Source: Pectobacterium peruviense (GTDB lineage: Bacteria > Pseudomonadota > Gammaproteobacteria > Enterobacterales > Enterobacteriaceae). From it: a DNA stretch of 64,000 nucleotides. Location: positions 1 through 64,000 of the forward strand of contig NZ_LXFV01000034.1 of NCBI RefSeq assembly GCF_002847345.1. The letters run 5' to 3'. Positions 30,650 to 40,893 of this stretch are shown one piece after another (within the stretch, counting starts at the first letter, position 1; the number at the start of each line of letters is the position of its first letter). A model generated the notes under the pieces. It searched no databases and was not told the origin of the DNA. It saw nothing but the letters and a program-made list of their open reading frames with translations. The translations under genes and the position numbers were made by a program.

Positions 30650-30991
30650 TTACTGAGCTTTCAGCGTCTTCAACATGGTCAGCAACATACGTGATGACTG
30701 CTGCGCATCAACGGCATGAGGGATATTGGCAGGCATACGCACCAGCGTGCCGGGCTGTGCGACAACGGGTTCACCCCCGATCGTAAGCAATAATTCACCT
30801 TCAAGTACCATAACCAGTGCATCATAAGGCGCACTGTGTTCGCTCAACCCCTGCCCTTGATCGAAGGCAAACAGCGTAACATTGCCGCCGTCGGTACGTG
30901 CCAATACGCGGCTGGCAATACCGTGTTCGGTTGGGGTAATCAATTCGTGGAGAACCAGCGCCTGTGCCGCCGGAAGAGTATTGTCTTTCAT
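30650..30991 (-). CDS. Small cupin-domain protein
   Basis: The 113-residue protein is a single cupin beta-barrel. It has the partial metal motif GLSEHSAPYDALVMVLEGE and a second histidine in NIPHAVDA, and lacks the full HxH pair of many cupins. It starts behind GGAGCG. It is the first gene of a unit with the methyltransferase at 29847 and faces the regulator at 31108. Whether it is an enzyme, a sensor or a metal-binding protein cannot be told. Confidence 0.82.
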   Translation of the reverse strand: MKDNTLPAAQALVLHELITPTEHGIASRVLARTDGGNVTLFAFDQGQGLSEHSAPYDALVMVLEGELLLTIGGEPVVAQPGTLVRMPANIPHAVDAQQSSRMLLTMLKTLKAQ

Positions 30992-31033
30992 GGAAACGCT
31001 CCGCTATTTTCGATTCAGCGTGCCGTGATTTTG

Positions 31034-31052
31034 CTTGCTGAATTCATGCAAG
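31034..31052. promoter_or_regulatory. Dyad in the cupin/regulator divergent region
   Basis: CTTGCTGAATTCATGCAAG has 5-bp inverted arms (CTTGC and GCAAG) with a 9-base centre. Size and place fit an operator for the Crp/Fnr-type protein encoded next to it. An AT-rich block follows it. Confidence 0.35.
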
Positions 31053-31107
31053 TGATTATTATTTTCATTTACTAGCTTGATGGTAATACCAGCCTCTGGG
31101 AGGGCAA

Positions 31108-31824
31108 ATGACATTTGTCAAAAAGGCGCTATCGCCCGATGAATACGGCGACGTGCTGTTTCAGCATGACTGGATGCGCGGCGAACCCAGCGACGTGGTG
31201 TGTGAACTATTAGCCAAAAGCGAGCGTCTGTTTTTCCGGCAGGATGACGTCCTGTTTCGCGAAGGCGACAAAATGCAGCACTGTTTGCTGGTTGAAACGG
31301 GGAAATTGCAGGCTTTTCGCCATACCTATGGCGGAGACGAGAAAATTTTCGGGCAGTTTGAACGTGGAGAATTTGTCGCCATCGCCGCCGTATTTATGGA
31401 TCACGGCCGCTTCCCGATGAATATCCGTGCGCTGAGCGACGGGCACACGCTGATGATTCCGCGACAGGATATTCATCAGTTTTGTTTGCAACGCCCAGAG
31501 CTAGCGCTGCGTCTGCTCAACTATCTGGGCAAAAAGCTCTACTCGACGATCAACCAAATCGACTGGCTGACCTCCAGCTCCGCGCCACAGCGTCTGGCAG
31601 ATTACCTGCTGCGGCAGCATCACATTCAGCAAACTCAACACCTGACATTGCCGGTGAGCCGCGGCCAGCTCGCTACATCATTGGGGATGCGCGGTGAAAC
31701 ATTGAGTCGATTAATGTCAGACTGGAAGCGGCAAGGCCACATTACCTATCGGGGCCATCAGGTAGAATTGTGCGATCTGAATTATCTGAAAGCGTTGGCT
31801 GCCGAGGCCAGACGGACATTCTGA
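31108..31824 (+). CDS. Crp/Fnr-family transcriptional regulator
   Basis: The 238-residue protein has an N-terminal cyclic-nucleotide-type beta-roll (FFRQDDVLFREGDKMQHCLLVETG) and a C-terminal helix-turn-helix (SRGQLATSLGMRGETLSRLMSDWKRQG). It lacks the cysteine cluster of FNR and the cAMP-binding arginine-serine motif of Crp. The segment FMDHGRFPMNIRAL recalls the DNR/NNR group, whose members sense NO, often through haem. It starts behind GGGAGGG. It is divergent from the cupin-methyltransferase pair, which it may control. Confidence 0.85.
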   Translation: MTFVKKALSPDEYGDVLFQHDWMRGEPSDVVCELLAKSERLFFRQDDVLFREGDKMQHCLLVETGKLQAFRHTYGGDEKIFGQFERGEFVAIAAVFMDHGRFPMNIRALSDGHTLMIPRQDIHQFCLQRPELALRLLNYLGKKLYSTINQIDWLTSSSAPQRLADYLLRQHHIQQTQHLTLPVSRGQLATSLGMRGETLSRLMSDWKRQGHITYRGHQVELCDLNYLKALAAEARRTF

Positions 31825-31954
31825 CCGTTCAGACTGACTATGATAAGGCTTTGTAAGATGAGGCATAGCGGTGCTATAGAACAATTTTGGATATGTATTT
31901 TGACAATTGTCATTCCCCCATCATCGAATTATCAACTACGCTTAGCTTACATTG

Positions 31955-31971
31955 ATGAGAATAACTCTCAT
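31955..31971 (+). promoter_or_regulatory. Fur-like box before the small cysteine-rich gene
   Basis: ATGAGAATAACTCTCAT is a 6-5-6 inverted repeat within a longer Fur-like sequence. It lies about 50 bases upstream of the start codon at 32023. A second, longer perfect inverted repeat lies between it and the gene. Confidence 0.6.
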
Positions 31972-31980
31972 TAGCATAAT

Positions 31981-32006
31981 TATCTCATTAACATCGTAAT
32001 GAGATA
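31981..32006. promoter_or_regulatory. Perfect 10-bp-arm inverted repeat just before the ribosome site
   Basis: TATCTCATTA and TAATGAGATA are exact inverted copies separated by ACATCG. The repeat ends four bases before the GAGGG ribosome site of the gene at 32023. It could be an operator for a dimeric repressor or, in RNA, a hairpin that controls access to the ribosome site. Confidence 0.7.
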
Positions 32007-32022
32007 CCGTGAGGGTAACGCT

Positions 32023-32253
32023 ATGCTGGGCTTTTTCCGACGAACCTTATCTCTTCATGGAGCACAGTCACGCCATGACAGCCAACAGCCGCCGCAGACG
32101 GTCTCGCCGACAGAAACCGCTGCGCATACTCGCTGTAGCGAGAGTGAATATTGTTTCTTTAATCACGCCGCCATGTTGCCTTTCGATCAGCTTGACGAAT
32201 GTTGCTGCGGCAACGATCGGCAAGAGAAAACGCCATCTTCATACGATTCATGA
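32023..32253 (+). CDS. Small cysteine-rich protein of unknown function
   Basis: I do not recognise this 76-residue product. It has no signal peptide or membrane helix. It has five cysteines, at residues 38, 44 and 60-62; the last three form the run DECCCGND. The N terminus is basic (MLGFFRRTLSLHG). The ATG follows GAGGGTAACGCT, a good ribosome site, and the frame is open a further eight codons upstream. The Fur-like box and hairpin upstream support a real, regulated gene. Metal or Fe-S binding is a guess from the cysteines. It could still be a chance frame. Confidence 0.6.
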   Translation: MLGFFRRTLSLHGAQSRHDSQQPPQTVSPTETAAHTRCSESEYCFFNHAAMLPFDQLDECCCGNDRQEKTPSSYDS

Positions 32254-32275
32254 CGTTTTCACGTTTTGCTGATGG

Positions 32276-33106
32276 TTAAAATTTGATGCTTTTGCCACGC
32301 GTCAGCCAGGCACCGACAAACTCGGGCACGACGGTGCTCGCGGGGCCGTAAATTTTTTCATCAAACTGGCTTTCTACCTGGCTAGGTTCGAGATTCAGCT
32401 CTAGCGTGTAGGCTCCATGCGAGTGAGCTTCATGAACAAAACCTGCGGCGGGATAGACATGCCCCGACGTACCAATCGCAATAAAGTAGTCCGCCTGCGA
32501 CAGCGCATGGTAAATCTTGTCCATGTGCAGCGGCATTTCGCCAAACCACACGACATGCGGGCGTAACGGCGCGGGAAATTGACAGCAGTGGCAGCGTTCA
32601 CCGACGGCGAGATCGTCCGTCCACTCAAAAATCTGTCCACTCTGGCTACAGCGTATTTTCAGTAACTCACCATGCATATGAATCACCCGCTGGCTACCAG
32701 CTCGCTCATGCAGGTTATCGATGTTCTGTGTGATCAGTTGGAAATTGTCTTCCAGCATCGCTTCCAGATTCGCCAAGGCCAGATGCGCGGCATTCGGCAC
32801 AATTTCCGGCTGCTGTAATTGACGACGACGGGCGTTATAAAATTCCTGCACCAGTTCGGGATTACGTTGAAAGCCTTCAGGCGTCGCGACATCCTCAACT
32901 CGGTGCTCTTCCCACAGACCATCGGCTGCGCGAAAAGTACGAATACCCGATTCCGCTGAAATGCCTGCGCCCGTCAGTACCACAACGCGCGGCTTTTTCA
33001 CTTCGCTTGCAGCCAGATAATCACGATGGAAAATACGCGCCCGAAGACGCTGTTGCCGCATACGCTTTCCCTTATGAAAACGCCCTAATCGTTGACGCGT
33101 ATACAT
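32276..33106 (-). CDS. cobB: NAD-dependent protein deacylase CobB (sirtuin)
   Basis: CobB removes acetyl and succinyl groups from lysines using NAD. The 276-residue protein has a basic N-terminal extension, then the NAD motif [30 protein letters not shown], the catalytic histidine in IHMHGELLK and the zinc cysteines ([15 protein letters not shown]). The length matches the long E. coli form. It follows nagK by 11 bases, as in E. coli. Confidence 0.95.
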   Translation of the reverse strand: MYTRQRLGRFHKGKRMRQQRLRARIFHRDYLAASEVKKPRVVVLTGAGISAESGIRTFRAADGLWEEHRVEDVATPEGFQRNPELVQEFYNARRRQLQQPEIVPNAAHLALANLEAMLEDNFQLITQNIDNLHERAGSQRVIHMHGELLKIRCSQSGQIFEWTDDLAVGERCHCCQFPAPLRPHVVWFGEMPLHMDKIYHALSQADYFIAIGTSGHVYPAAGFVHEAHSHGAYTLELNLEPSQVESQFDEKIYGPASTVVPEFVGAWLTRGKSIKF

Positions 33107-33117
33107 ACTTTCTCCAG

Positions 33118-34029
33118 CTAGTTATCCATTAAGTGTAGCAATGCCGCGCCACGTACGCCGCCCGCATCGCCATGACGCGCTTTCTCTATACGTGGCAGTT
33201 TCGCAATCGGTAAAAGTCGCGAAGGGAGACGCGTCGGCAGAATTTGATAAATTTCGTCAAAATTCGACAAGCCGCCGCCCAATACCAACAAGTGCGGATC
33301 GAACAAGGTTAGTAAATTGCCCAAACAGGCCGCCAGCAAATCCATAAAACGGTCGACAAATTCCAGCGCTTTTTCTTCTCCGCCACGATAGTGCCGAATG
33401 ATAGTTACCGCTGGCAGGGCTTCGCCATACAGATGTTCGTATAACCATTCAAAACCGCGACCGGAAATATAGTTTTCGATACAGCCGAATTGCCCACAGC
33501 CGCATTTCACACGGGGAATATCCACGCCGATGATATCTAATGCGTCTGACGGCAGGCGGAAATGGCCAAACTCACCTGCGATGCCGTTGCGCCCCTCCAC
33601 CGGCCGCCCGTTAATCACCAGTCCCCCCCCCAGTCCCGTGCCCAGAATCAATCCTAACACGACAGGATAGGAACGAAATTCCGCGTCCCAAGCCTCCGAC
33701 AGCACAAAACAGTTGGCGTCGTTGCTAATGCGAACGTCGCGCTGCAAGCGCTGTGACAAGTCAATCCGCAGCGGTTTTCCCATCGTCGCAGGCAGGTTAG
33801 CGGTGAATAACGCCCCGCTTTCATTCTGGATGCCCGGCACGCCGATACCCACGCTCCCCAGCACGTCAACCTGTGCGTCGGCTTCATGCACCAGATCGAC
33901 CAGCGTAGTGAGCAAATCATCATAATTATTGCGCGGAGTCGGCACCCGCTTTTGCCACACCTTATTCAACTCAGCGTCGAACACGCCCAGCTCGATTTTC
34001 GTACCGCCCATGTCAAAACCGTAGTACAT
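33118..34029 (-). CDS. nagK: N-acetylglucosamine kinase NagK
   Basis: NagK phosphorylates GlcNAc released in peptidoglycan recycling. The 303-residue ROK-family protein has the N-terminal ATP loop [14 protein letters not shown], the ROK zinc motif [15 protein letters not shown] (about residues 180-194) and the glycine-rich region [20 protein letters not shown]. It precedes cobB and follows lolE, as in E. coli. A partial palindromic repeat lies just upstream. Confidence 0.94.
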   Translation of the reverse strand: MYYGFDMGGTKIELGVFDAELNKVWQKRVPTPRNNYDDLLTTLVDLVHEADAQVDVLGSVGIGVPGIQNESGALFTANLPATMGKPLRIDLSQRLQRDVRISNDANCFVLSEAWDAEFRSYPVVLGLILGTGLGGGLVINGRPVEGRNGIAGEFGHFRLPSDALDIIGVDIPRVKCGCGQFGCIENYISGRGFEWLYEHLYGEALPAVTIIRHYRGGEEKALEFVDRFMDLLAACLGNLLTLFDPHLLVLGGGLSNFDEIYQILPTRLPSRLLPIAKLPRIEKARHGDAGGVRGAALLHLMDN

Positions 34030-34071
34030 GACTGCTCCTTAGGGTGTGTTCGCATTGCCACACGATAGGGA

Positions 34072-34113
34072 ATATCCCCGTCATCTCTCAAGCCGCATGT
34101 GCGTTGGCTTGTC
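34072..34113. repeat. Partial YPAL-type repeat (left end only)
   Basis: ATCCCCGTCATCTCTCAAGC followed by CGCATGTGCGTTGGC matches the left ends of the repeats at 26456 and 49005. The rest of the element is missing. It abuts the stop codon of lolE. Confidence 0.6.
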
Positions 34114-35361
34114 TTACTGTCCGCTCAACACGCGGGCTGGGTCAATCCGACTGGCGCGCCGCGCCGGATACCAGCTGGCAATCAGGCTTAGCACCAGCGA
34201 CGTACCCAATACGATAAACACATCCATCAGATGTAATTCCGACGGCAAGAAATCAATAAAATAGATATCGCCGGACAGCAGTTTATGGCCGATGAGTGCT
34301 TCAATACCGCGAATAATCGGCGTCAGTTGCAAGGTGGCGATCACGCCAACCACAGCGCCTATCACACTGCCCAACAGCCCGGCCAATAGCCCGTACCAAA
34401 TAAAGATAGCCCGAATCAGCCCATCTGACGCACCCAGCGTACGCAGGACGGCGATATCGCCACTTTTATCCTTCACCGCCATCACCAGCGTTGAAACAAT
34501 ATTAAAACAGGCCACGCCGATCACCAGGATCATCGCCAGATACATGATGGTTCTCACCATCTGGATGTCCCGATACATATAACCATAGGTACCAATCCAA
34601 CTGCGAATGTGGACATAGAGATTCGAGGCTTTGCCTGCATCGCGCACCAGTTTATTGGCAGAGAACACGTCGTTGGCCTTGATAGCGATCCCCGTCACGC
34701 TCTGCCCCATATCCAGATACTGCTGGGCATCCGCAAGCGGAATCAACGCTAAGCTATGATCGAGCTGACCACTCAGCTGCAAAATACCGCTGACGTGGAG
34801 CCGGATGCGTTTAGGCTGCATCAACTTCATTTCCGGGTCGCTGTTCGGGATCATCACCGTGACCCAATCCCCTTGGGAAACATTCAGCGTTTTTGCCACG
34901 CCTTGACCGATAATGACCTGCTGCTCACCTGGGCGAAACTGCTGCCAGGCATCATTGAGAACGTACTTAGGTAACGCACTGAGGTGTATTTCTTGTTGCG
35001 GATCGACGCCTTTTACCTGAATTGCCTGAAGTTTAGCGCCGTTCTCTAACAACCCGGTGAAATTGATATAAGGCGCGGCGGCAGCGACACCGGGCACCTG
35101 CTCGATGGTAGGCAGGATGTCCTGCCAACCATCAAAAGGCTGATTAACTGGCTCGATCTCGCCATGTGGCACCACCGCAAGAATGCGGTTATTCAGTTCA
35201 CGCTCAAACCCATTCATCGCACTCAGGCCGAGAATCAACACCGCCACGCCGAGGGCGATACCCAGCGTCGAAATGACTGAAATCAGCGAAACCATGCCGC
35301 CACGCCGACGGCCACGGCTAAATCGCAGGCCAATCTGCAACGAGAGCGGAGGAAAGGTCAT
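34114..35361 (-). CDS. lolE: Lipoprotein-releasing system subunit LolE
   Basis: LolE with LolC and LolD extracts outer-membrane lipoproteins from the inner membrane and hands them to LolA. The 415-residue protein has the MacB-type layout: one N-terminal membrane helix ([23 protein letters not shown]), a large periplasmic domain and three C-terminal helices. It ends LSGQ. It overlaps lolD by four bases. LolE is told from its paralogue LolC by its C terminus and place in the operon. Confidence 0.94.
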   Translation of the reverse strand: MTFPPLSLQIGLRFSRGRRRGGMVSLISVISTLGIALGVAVLILGLSAMNGFERELNNRILAVVPHGEIEPVNQPFDGWQDILPTIEQVPGVAAAAPYINFTGLLENGAKLQAIQVKGVDPQQEIHLSALPKYVLNDAWQQFRPGEQQVIIGQGVAKTLNVSQGDWVTVMIPNSDPEMKLMQPKRIRLHVSGILQLSGQLDHSLALIPLADAQQYLDMGQSVTGIAIKANDVFSANKLVRDAGKASNLYVHIRSWIGTYGYMYRDIQMVRTIMYLAMILVIGVACFNIVSTLVMAVKDKSGDIAVLRTLGASDGLIRAIFIWYGLLAGLLGSVIGAVVGVIATLQLTPIIRGIEALIGHKLLSGDIYFIDFLPSELHLMDVFIVLGTSLVLSLIASWYPARRASRIDPARVLSGQ

Positions 35362-36065
35362 TGCCGCGCTCCCATCAGGGTCAGTTCCTGCTGCAATTGA
35401 CCGTCACGCATTTCCAGTTGGCGGTTCAGTCGACCAGCCAATTGCAGGTCATGCGTCACCACTAGAAAGGCGGTGCCTTGACGAACGTTCAGTTCCCCCA
35501 GCAGTTCAAAGATGGTATCTGCTGTACGCTGATCGAGGTTACCGGTCGGTTCATCCGCCAGTACCAGCGACGGGCTGTTAACCAACGCTCTGGCAATAGC
35601 GACACGCTGCCGTTCACCGCCGGACAGCTCCGATGAACGGTGGTGACTACGCGCTTCCAGTCCGACAGCCGCCAGCATTTCGCGTGCTTTATCCTGCGCC
35701 TGTGAAGTCGGTACTTTGCCAATCAGCAACGGCATCGCCACGTTTTCCAGCGCGGTGAAATCCGGCAGAAGGTGATGGAATTGATAAATAAAACCCAGTT
35801 CACGATTGCGCAAATCTGCTTTTGCTGCCGCTGAGAGCGTGCTCAACGGTTGACCTTTAAAGATAACCTCACCCGACGTCGGCGTATCTAATCCGCCCAG
35901 CACATGCAGCAGCGTACTTTTGCCCGAGCCAGAACTCCCGACTATCGCCATCATCTCACCGCTGCTCATCTCAAAAGATACATCGCGCAGCACATCGGTA
36001 GACAGCTTGCCGTCCTGATAACGCTTGGACAAATTAGTACACTGCAATAATGATAAATCACTCAT
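35358..36065 (-). CDS. lolD: Lipoprotein-releasing system ATPase LolD
   Basis: LolD is the ATPase of LolCDE. Started at MSDLSLLQ it has 235 residues, matching the family; the frame extends 23 codons upstream into lolC. Motifs are Walker [13 protein letters not shown], signature [15 protein letters not shown], Walker [13 protein letters not shown] and the LolCDE-linked VTHDLQLAG. It overlaps lolC by eight bases and lolE by four, so the three genes form one coupled operon. Confidence 0.95.
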   Translation of the reverse strand: MSDLSLLQCTNLSKRYQDGKLSTDVLRDVSFEMSSGEMMAIVGSSGSGKSTLLHVLGGLDTPTSGEVIFKGQPLSTLSAAAKADLRNRELGFIYQFHHLLPDFTALENVAMPLLIGKVPTSQAQDKAREMLAAVGLEARSHHRSSELSGGERQRVAIARALVNSPSLVLADEPTGNLDQRTADTIFELLGELNVRQGTAFLVVTHDLQLAGRLNRQLEMRDGQLQQELTLMGARQ

Positions 36066-37260
36066 AACGTAAAGCCTCAGCGGGTTGAACGGTGGCAGCG
36101 CGCCATGATGGATAAAGTGTCGATAAGAGGGCAATCACCATCGCAGAAATGGCGATCGTCACCACCTGCATGGGATCAATATCCACTGGCAACGCGGCAC
36201 CATCCAGTAATACGCCCAGCACTGGCATCAGCGTATTCAGTTGGCTGGCCAATAATGCCCCCAGCAATGCCCCTAACAACGCGCCAACAATGCCAGCGCT
36301 GCCCCCCTGCACCATAAACACCGCCATCACCTGACGTTGAGTCAGCCCCTGCGTTTGCAGAATGGCGACCTCTCCCTGTTTTTCCATCACCAGTAAGCCC
36401 AGCGAGGTAATAATATTGAACGCGGCCACGGCCACGATCAGACTGAGCAACAGCCCCATCATGTTTTTCTCCATGCGCACGGCCTGAAATAGCTCACCTT
36501 TACGCTCGCGCCAGTCTTTCCAGACCGTGCCTTCCGGCAGCGTTTGCGTACTCAACGTATCGACCGACAGCGGCTTTTCCAGCCACAAACGCCAACCGGT
36601 AATGTGGTTCGCCGGGTAGCGCATCAGCCGTGAGGCATCCTGTTGGTTCACCAACAGTTGGTAGCTATCTACTTCACTGTTGGCAGCAAAGGTTCCAGCA
36701 ACGATGAAGATACGCTGGCTGGGAATACGCCCCATCGGCGTCAGTTGGCTAGCACTCGTCACCATCATGCGGATTTGATCGCCAGCGTTAACACCCAGTT
36801 GATCGGCCAGTTTCTCACCCAAAATGGCTTGATACTGACCAGGTTGAAGCTGCTGCTGTTTGACGTTGACCAGATAGCGTGACAGCGGTTCCTTCTCGTC
36901 AGGGTCGATCCCCAACATCACGCCGACCGCAACGCTGCGGGCGCTTTGCAGCACCACATCGCCCGTCGTCAGCGGCGCAACACGCGTTACGCCGTCCAGC
37001 GAGTCTAAAGAGGAAGCAGGAATTAAGGCCGGGTTCAGCGAACCTTGCGGCGTAGAGATCACCGCTTGAGGCATCACGCCCAGAATATTGCCTTCCAGTT
37101 CGCGCTCGAAGCCGTTCATGACGGAAAGCACGGTGACCAGCGCCATCACGCCCAGCGTGATGCCAATGGCGGATAACCAGGAGACAAACCGGCCAAAGCG
37201 GTCTGATGCACGCCCACGCATATAACGCAGGCCAATAAATAAAGCGACAGGTTGATACAT
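36058..37260 (-). CDS. lolC: Lipoprotein-releasing system subunit LolC
   Basis: LolC is the LolA-recruiting membrane subunit of LolCDE. The 400-residue protein starts [20 protein letters not shown] and has an N-terminal helix ([21 protein letters not shown]), a periplasmic domain and three C-terminal helices. It is the first gene of lolCDE, divergent from mfd with about 140 bases between the starts. Length equals E. coli LolC (about 399). Confidence 0.95.
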   Translation of the reverse strand: MYQPVALFIGLRYMRGRASDRFGRFVSWLSAIGITLGVMALVTVLSVMNGFERELEGNILGVMPQAVISTPQGSLNPALIPASSLDSLDGVTRVAPLTTGDVVLQSARSVAVGVMLGIDPDEKEPLSRYLVNVKQQQLQPGQYQAILGEKLADQLGVNAGDQIRMMVTSASQLTPMGRIPSQRIFIVAGTFAANSEVDSYQLLVNQQDASRLMRYPANHITGWRLWLEKPLSVDTLSTQTLPEGTVWKDWRERKGELFQAVRMEKNMMGLLLSLIVAVAAFNIITSLGLLVMEKQGEVAILQTQGLTQRQVMAVFMVQGGSAGIVGALLGALLGALLASQLNTLMPVLGVLLDGAALPVDIDPMQVVTIAISAMVIALLSTLYPSWRAATVQPAEALRYE

Positions 37261-37399
37261 GAAATCCGTCTGGATAAGGTTGCCAAAGCAAAGTGATCAA
37301 GGATAATAAAGGGTAGTACTGCTTTATGGAACCCTAACACCCTCACTCTACGGCTTTTTCTTGGCTGGATGCAGGGAGGCGAGACCCGATAATCAGATG

Positions 37400-40300
37400 A
37401 TGCCTGAAAATTACCGTTATTCGTTGCCACCCAAAGCGGGCGAGCAACGCCTGTTGGGCGAGTTAACCGGCGCAGCCTGCGCCGTTGAATGTGCAGAGAT
37501 CGTTGAACGCCACACCGGGCTGGTGGTGCTTATCGCGCCCGATATGCAAAACGCCCTGCGATTGCGCGATGAAATTCAGCAATTTACCGACCAGCACGTC
37601 ACCACCCTATCTGACTGGGAAACGCTGCCTTACGATAGTTTTTCTCCGCATCAGGAAATTATTTCGACTCGCCTTTCCACGCTCTATCAATTGCCCAACA
37701 TGACGCGTGGCGTCTTGATTCTGCCGGTCAATACGCTGATGCAACGTGTTTGTCCGCACAGTTTCCTGCATGGCCATGCGCTGGTGTTGAAGAAAGGCCA
37801 GCGCCTCTCGCGCGATAAGTTGCGTTCGCAGTTGGAACAGGCGGGCTACCGTAGCGTCGATCAGGTGATGGAGCACGGCGAATATGCCACGCGCGGCGCA
37901 TTGTTGGACCTGTTCCCAATGGGGAGCGAAGAGCCCTATCGTATCGATTTCTTTGACGATGAGATCGACAGCCTGCGTCTGTTCGATGTGGATACACAGC
38001 GAACGCTGAATGAAGTGCCGCACATTAATCTGCTGCCCGCACATGAATTTCCGACCGACAAAACCGCAATCGAACTTTTCCGCAGCCAATGGCGTGAACA
38101 GTTCGAGGTACGGCGCGATGCTGAGCACATTTATCAGCAGGTCAGCAAAGGCGTCTGGCCCGCAGGGATCGAATACTGGCAGCCGCTATTCTTCAGTGAG
38201 CCGCTGCCGTCGCTGTTCAGCTACTTCCCGAACAACACGCTGATCGTTAACACGGGCGATATCGAGCAAAGCGCCGAGCGTTTCTGGCAGGATATTCAGC
38301 AGCGTTTTGAAAGCCGCCGCGTCGATCCGATGCGACCACTGTTGCCATCGGACTCACTCTGGCTGCGTGTAGACGGTCTGTTCTCGGAGCTAAAAGCGTG
38401 GCCGCGTGTACAGTTGAAAACCGATACGCTGCCGGAAAAAGCCGCCAACGTGAATCTGGCCTATCTGCCGTTGCCGGATCTGGCGATTCAGCATCAGCAA
38501 AAATCACCGCTGGATGCACTGCGCCGTTTTATCGAACAGTTCGACGGTCAGATCATTTTCTCCGTCGAGAGCGAAGGCCGTCGCGAAACGCTACAAGAAC
38601 TGCTGGCACGCATCAAACTGAACCCTAAGCTCATCAATACGCTAGAGCAGGCACAGGGGCGTGGCACTTATCTGATCATCGGTGCCAGCGAACACGGCTT
38701 TATCGACACCCTACGCCAACGCGCCTTAATCTGTGAAAGCGATCTGCTGGGTGAGCGGGTCAGCCGTCGCCGTCAGGATAGTCGCCGCACGATTAATACC
38801 GATACGCTGATCCGCAATCTAGCAGAGCTGCGTCCGGGACAGCCCGTCGTTCACCTCGAACACGGCGTTGGACGCTATGTCGGGCTGACCACGCTGGAAG
38901 CGGGTGGCATCAAAGCCGAATACCTGATTTTGACCTATGCGGGTGAAGACAAGCTGTACGTCCCTGTTTCTTCGCTGCATTTGATCAGCCGCTACGCGGG
39001 CGGTGCCGATGAGAATGCGCCGCTGCACAAGCTGGGTGGTGAAGCCTGGTCGCGCGCACGGCAAAAAGCGGCGGAAAGAGTGCGTGATGTCGCCGCCGAA
39101 CTGCTGGATATTTATGCCCAGCGTGCGGCGAAGAGCGGTTTTGCCTTTAAGCATGACAAAACGCAGTACCAGCTTTTCTGCGAAAGTTTCCCTTTCGAAA
39201 CCACGCCCGATCAGGCGCAGGCCATCAACGCCGTACTGAGCGACATGTGCCAACCTCTGGCGATGGATCGTTTGGTGTGTGGCGATGTCGGCTTTGGTAA
39301 AACCGAAGTGGCAATGCGCGCCGCGTTTTTAGCGGTTGAAAACCATAAACAGGTTGCCGTTCTGGTACCGACGACGCTATTGGCACAGCAGCATTTTGAC
39401 AACTTCCGCGATCGCTTTGCCAACTGGCCGGTGAAGATTGAGATGATCTCCCGCTTCCGCAGCGCGCGTGAACAAACCCAGATTCTTGAGGAAACGCAGG
39501 AAGGCAAAGTCGATATTCTGATCGGCACCCATAAACTGTTGCAGAGCGACGTGCGCTGGCGTGATTTAGGGCTACTGATTGTCGACGAAGAACACCGCTT
39601 CGGCGTGCGTCACAAAGAGCGCATCAAAGCGATGCGAGCGGATGTCGATATCCTGACGCTGACCGCTACGCCGATTCCACGAACGCTCAATATGGCAATG
39701 AGTGGGATGCGCGATCTGTCGATCATCGCCACGCCTCCAGCCCGCCGCTTAGCCGTGAAAACGTTCGTGCGCGAGTATGACAATCTGATGGTGCGTGAAG
39801 CCATCCTGCGTGAAATTCTGCGCGGTGGACAAGTGTACTATTTGTATAACGACGTGGAAAATATCGAGAAAGCCACCCAGCGATTGGCAGAACTGGTGCC
39901 GGAAGCACGCATCGCTATCGGTCACGGCCAAATGCGCGAACGCGAACTGGAACGGGTGATGAACGACTTCCACCACCAGCGTTTTAACGTGCTGGTGTGT
40001 ACCACCATCATCGAAACGGGGATCGACATACCGAGTGCCAACACGATTATCATTGAGCGTGCCGACCATTTCGGTCTGGCACAGCTTCACCAGTTGCGTG
40101 GTCGCGTGGGGCGTTCCCACCATCAGGCTTACGCCTATCTACTGACACCGAACCCTAAAGCGATGAGCACCGATGCGCAGAAACGTCTGGAAGCGATCGC
40201 GTCATTGGAAGACCTCGGCGCAGGTTTTGCGCTGGCAACGCACGATCTGGAAATTCGCGGCGCGGGCGAGTTGCTCGGAGACGATCAGAGTGGACAAATG

Positions 40301-40849
40301 ACCAGCGTCGGTTTCTCACTGTATATGGAACTGTTAGAAAGTGCCGTAGACGCCCTGAAAGCAGGCCGAGAACCGTCACTAGAGGATTTGATCAACAGCC
40401 AGACTGACGTCGAGCTGCGGTTACCCGCTCTACTGCCTGACGATTTCATCCCCGACGTCAATACGCGCCTGTCGCTCTATAAACGTATTGCCAGTGCGAA
40501 AAACACGGCCGAACTGGATGAGTTGAAAGTCGAGCTGATCGATCGCTTCGGTCTCCTTCCTGATGCAAGCCGCCATCTGTTGCAGATAGCGGCCCTGCGC
40601 CAGCAAGCGCAAGCGCTGGGCATTCGCCGTATTGAAGGCAACGAAAAAGGCGGGTTTATCGAATTCGGCGAGCAAAATCGCGTCGATCCGTCCCACCTTA
40701 TCGGCCTGTTGCAGCGCGATCCGAGCACTTATCGTCTGGATGGTCCGACTCGTCTGAAATTTATGAAGGATTTAAGCGACCGTCCGCAACGCATCGAGTT
40801 TATCGGTTCACTGCTGGGGAACATGGCGCAGCATACGCTGGCGGCGTAA
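37400..40849 (+). CDS. mfd: Transcription-repair coupling factor Mfd
   Basis: Mfd removes RNA polymerase stalled at DNA lesions and recruits UvrA. The 1149-residue protein (E. coli 1148) has a UvrB-like N-terminal region, the RNA-polymerase-interacting domain near 480-550, the translocase with Walker A CGDVGFGKTEVAMRAA, LIVDEEHRFGVRHKER and TATPIPRTLNMA, and a C-terminal regulatory domain. I chose the start MPENYRY; an adjacent ATG one codon upstream is equally possible. It is divergent from lolC. Confidence 0.97.
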   Translation: MPENYRYSLPPKAGEQRLLGELTGAACAVECAEIVERHTGLVVLIAPDMQNALRLRDEIQQFTDQHVTTLSDWETLPYDSFSPHQEIISTRLSTLYQLPNMTRGVLILPVNTLMQRVCPHSFLHGHALVLKKGQRLSRDKLRSQLEQAGYRSVDQVMEHGEYATRGALLDLFPMGSEEPYRIDFFDDEIDSLRLFDVDTQRTLNEVPHINLLPAHEFPTDKTAIELFRSQWREQFEVRRDAEHIYQQVSKGVWPAGIEYWQPLFFSEPLPSLFSYFPNNTLIVNTGDIEQSAERFWQDIQQRFESRRVDPMRPLLPSDSLWLRVDGLFSELKAWPRVQLKTDTLPEKAANVNLAYLPLPDLAIQHQQKSPLDALRRFIEQFDGQIIFSVESEGRRETLQELLARIKLNPKLINTLEQAQGRGTYLIIGASEHGFIDTLRQRALICESDLLGERVSRRRQDSRRTINTDTLIRNLAELRPGQPVVHLEHGVGRYVGLTTLEAGGIKAEYLILTYAGEDKLYVPVSSLHLISRYAGGADENAPLHKLGGEAWSRARQKAAERVRDVAAELLDIYAQRAAKSGFAFKHDKTQYQLFCESFPFETTPDQAQAINAVLSDMCQPLAMDRLVCGDVGFGKTEVAMRAAFLAVENHKQVAVLVPTTLLAQQHFDNFRDRFANWPVKIEMISRFRSAREQTQILEETQEGKVDILIGTHKLLQSDVRWRDLGLLIVDEEHRFGVRHKERIKAMRADVDILTLTATPIPRTLNMAMSGMRDLSIIATPPARRLAVKTFVREYDNLMVREAILREILRGGQVYYLYNDVENIEKATQRLAELVPEARIAIGHGQMRERELERVMNDFHHQRFNVLVCTTIIETGIDIPSANTIIIERADHFGLAQLHQLRGRVGRSHHQAYAYLLTPNPKAMSTDAQKRLEAIASLEDLGAGFALATHDLEIRGAGELLGDDQSGQMTSVGFSLYMELLESAVDALKAGREPSLEDLINSQTDVELRLPALLPDDFIPDVNTRLSLYKRIASAKNTAELDELKVELIDRFGLLPDASRHLLQIAALRQQAQALGIRRIEGNEKGGFIEFGEQNRVDPSHLIGLLQRDPSTYRLDGPTRLKFMKDLSDRPQRIEFIGSLLGNMAQHTLAA

Positions 40850-40861
40850 TCCGCTTTCACG

Positions 40862-40893
40862 ATAAAAAACGGGAACCTTCGGGTTCCCGTGAG
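40862..40893 (-). terminator. Hairpin after mfd, T-run on the minus strand
   Basis: CGGGAACC and GGTTCCCG form a perfect stem with a TTC loop. On the plus strand no T-run follows, but on the minus strand the stem is followed by six T. It may serve mfd weakly, or end an unrecognised minus-strand transcript coming from the mfd-yegD gap. Confidence 0.5.
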
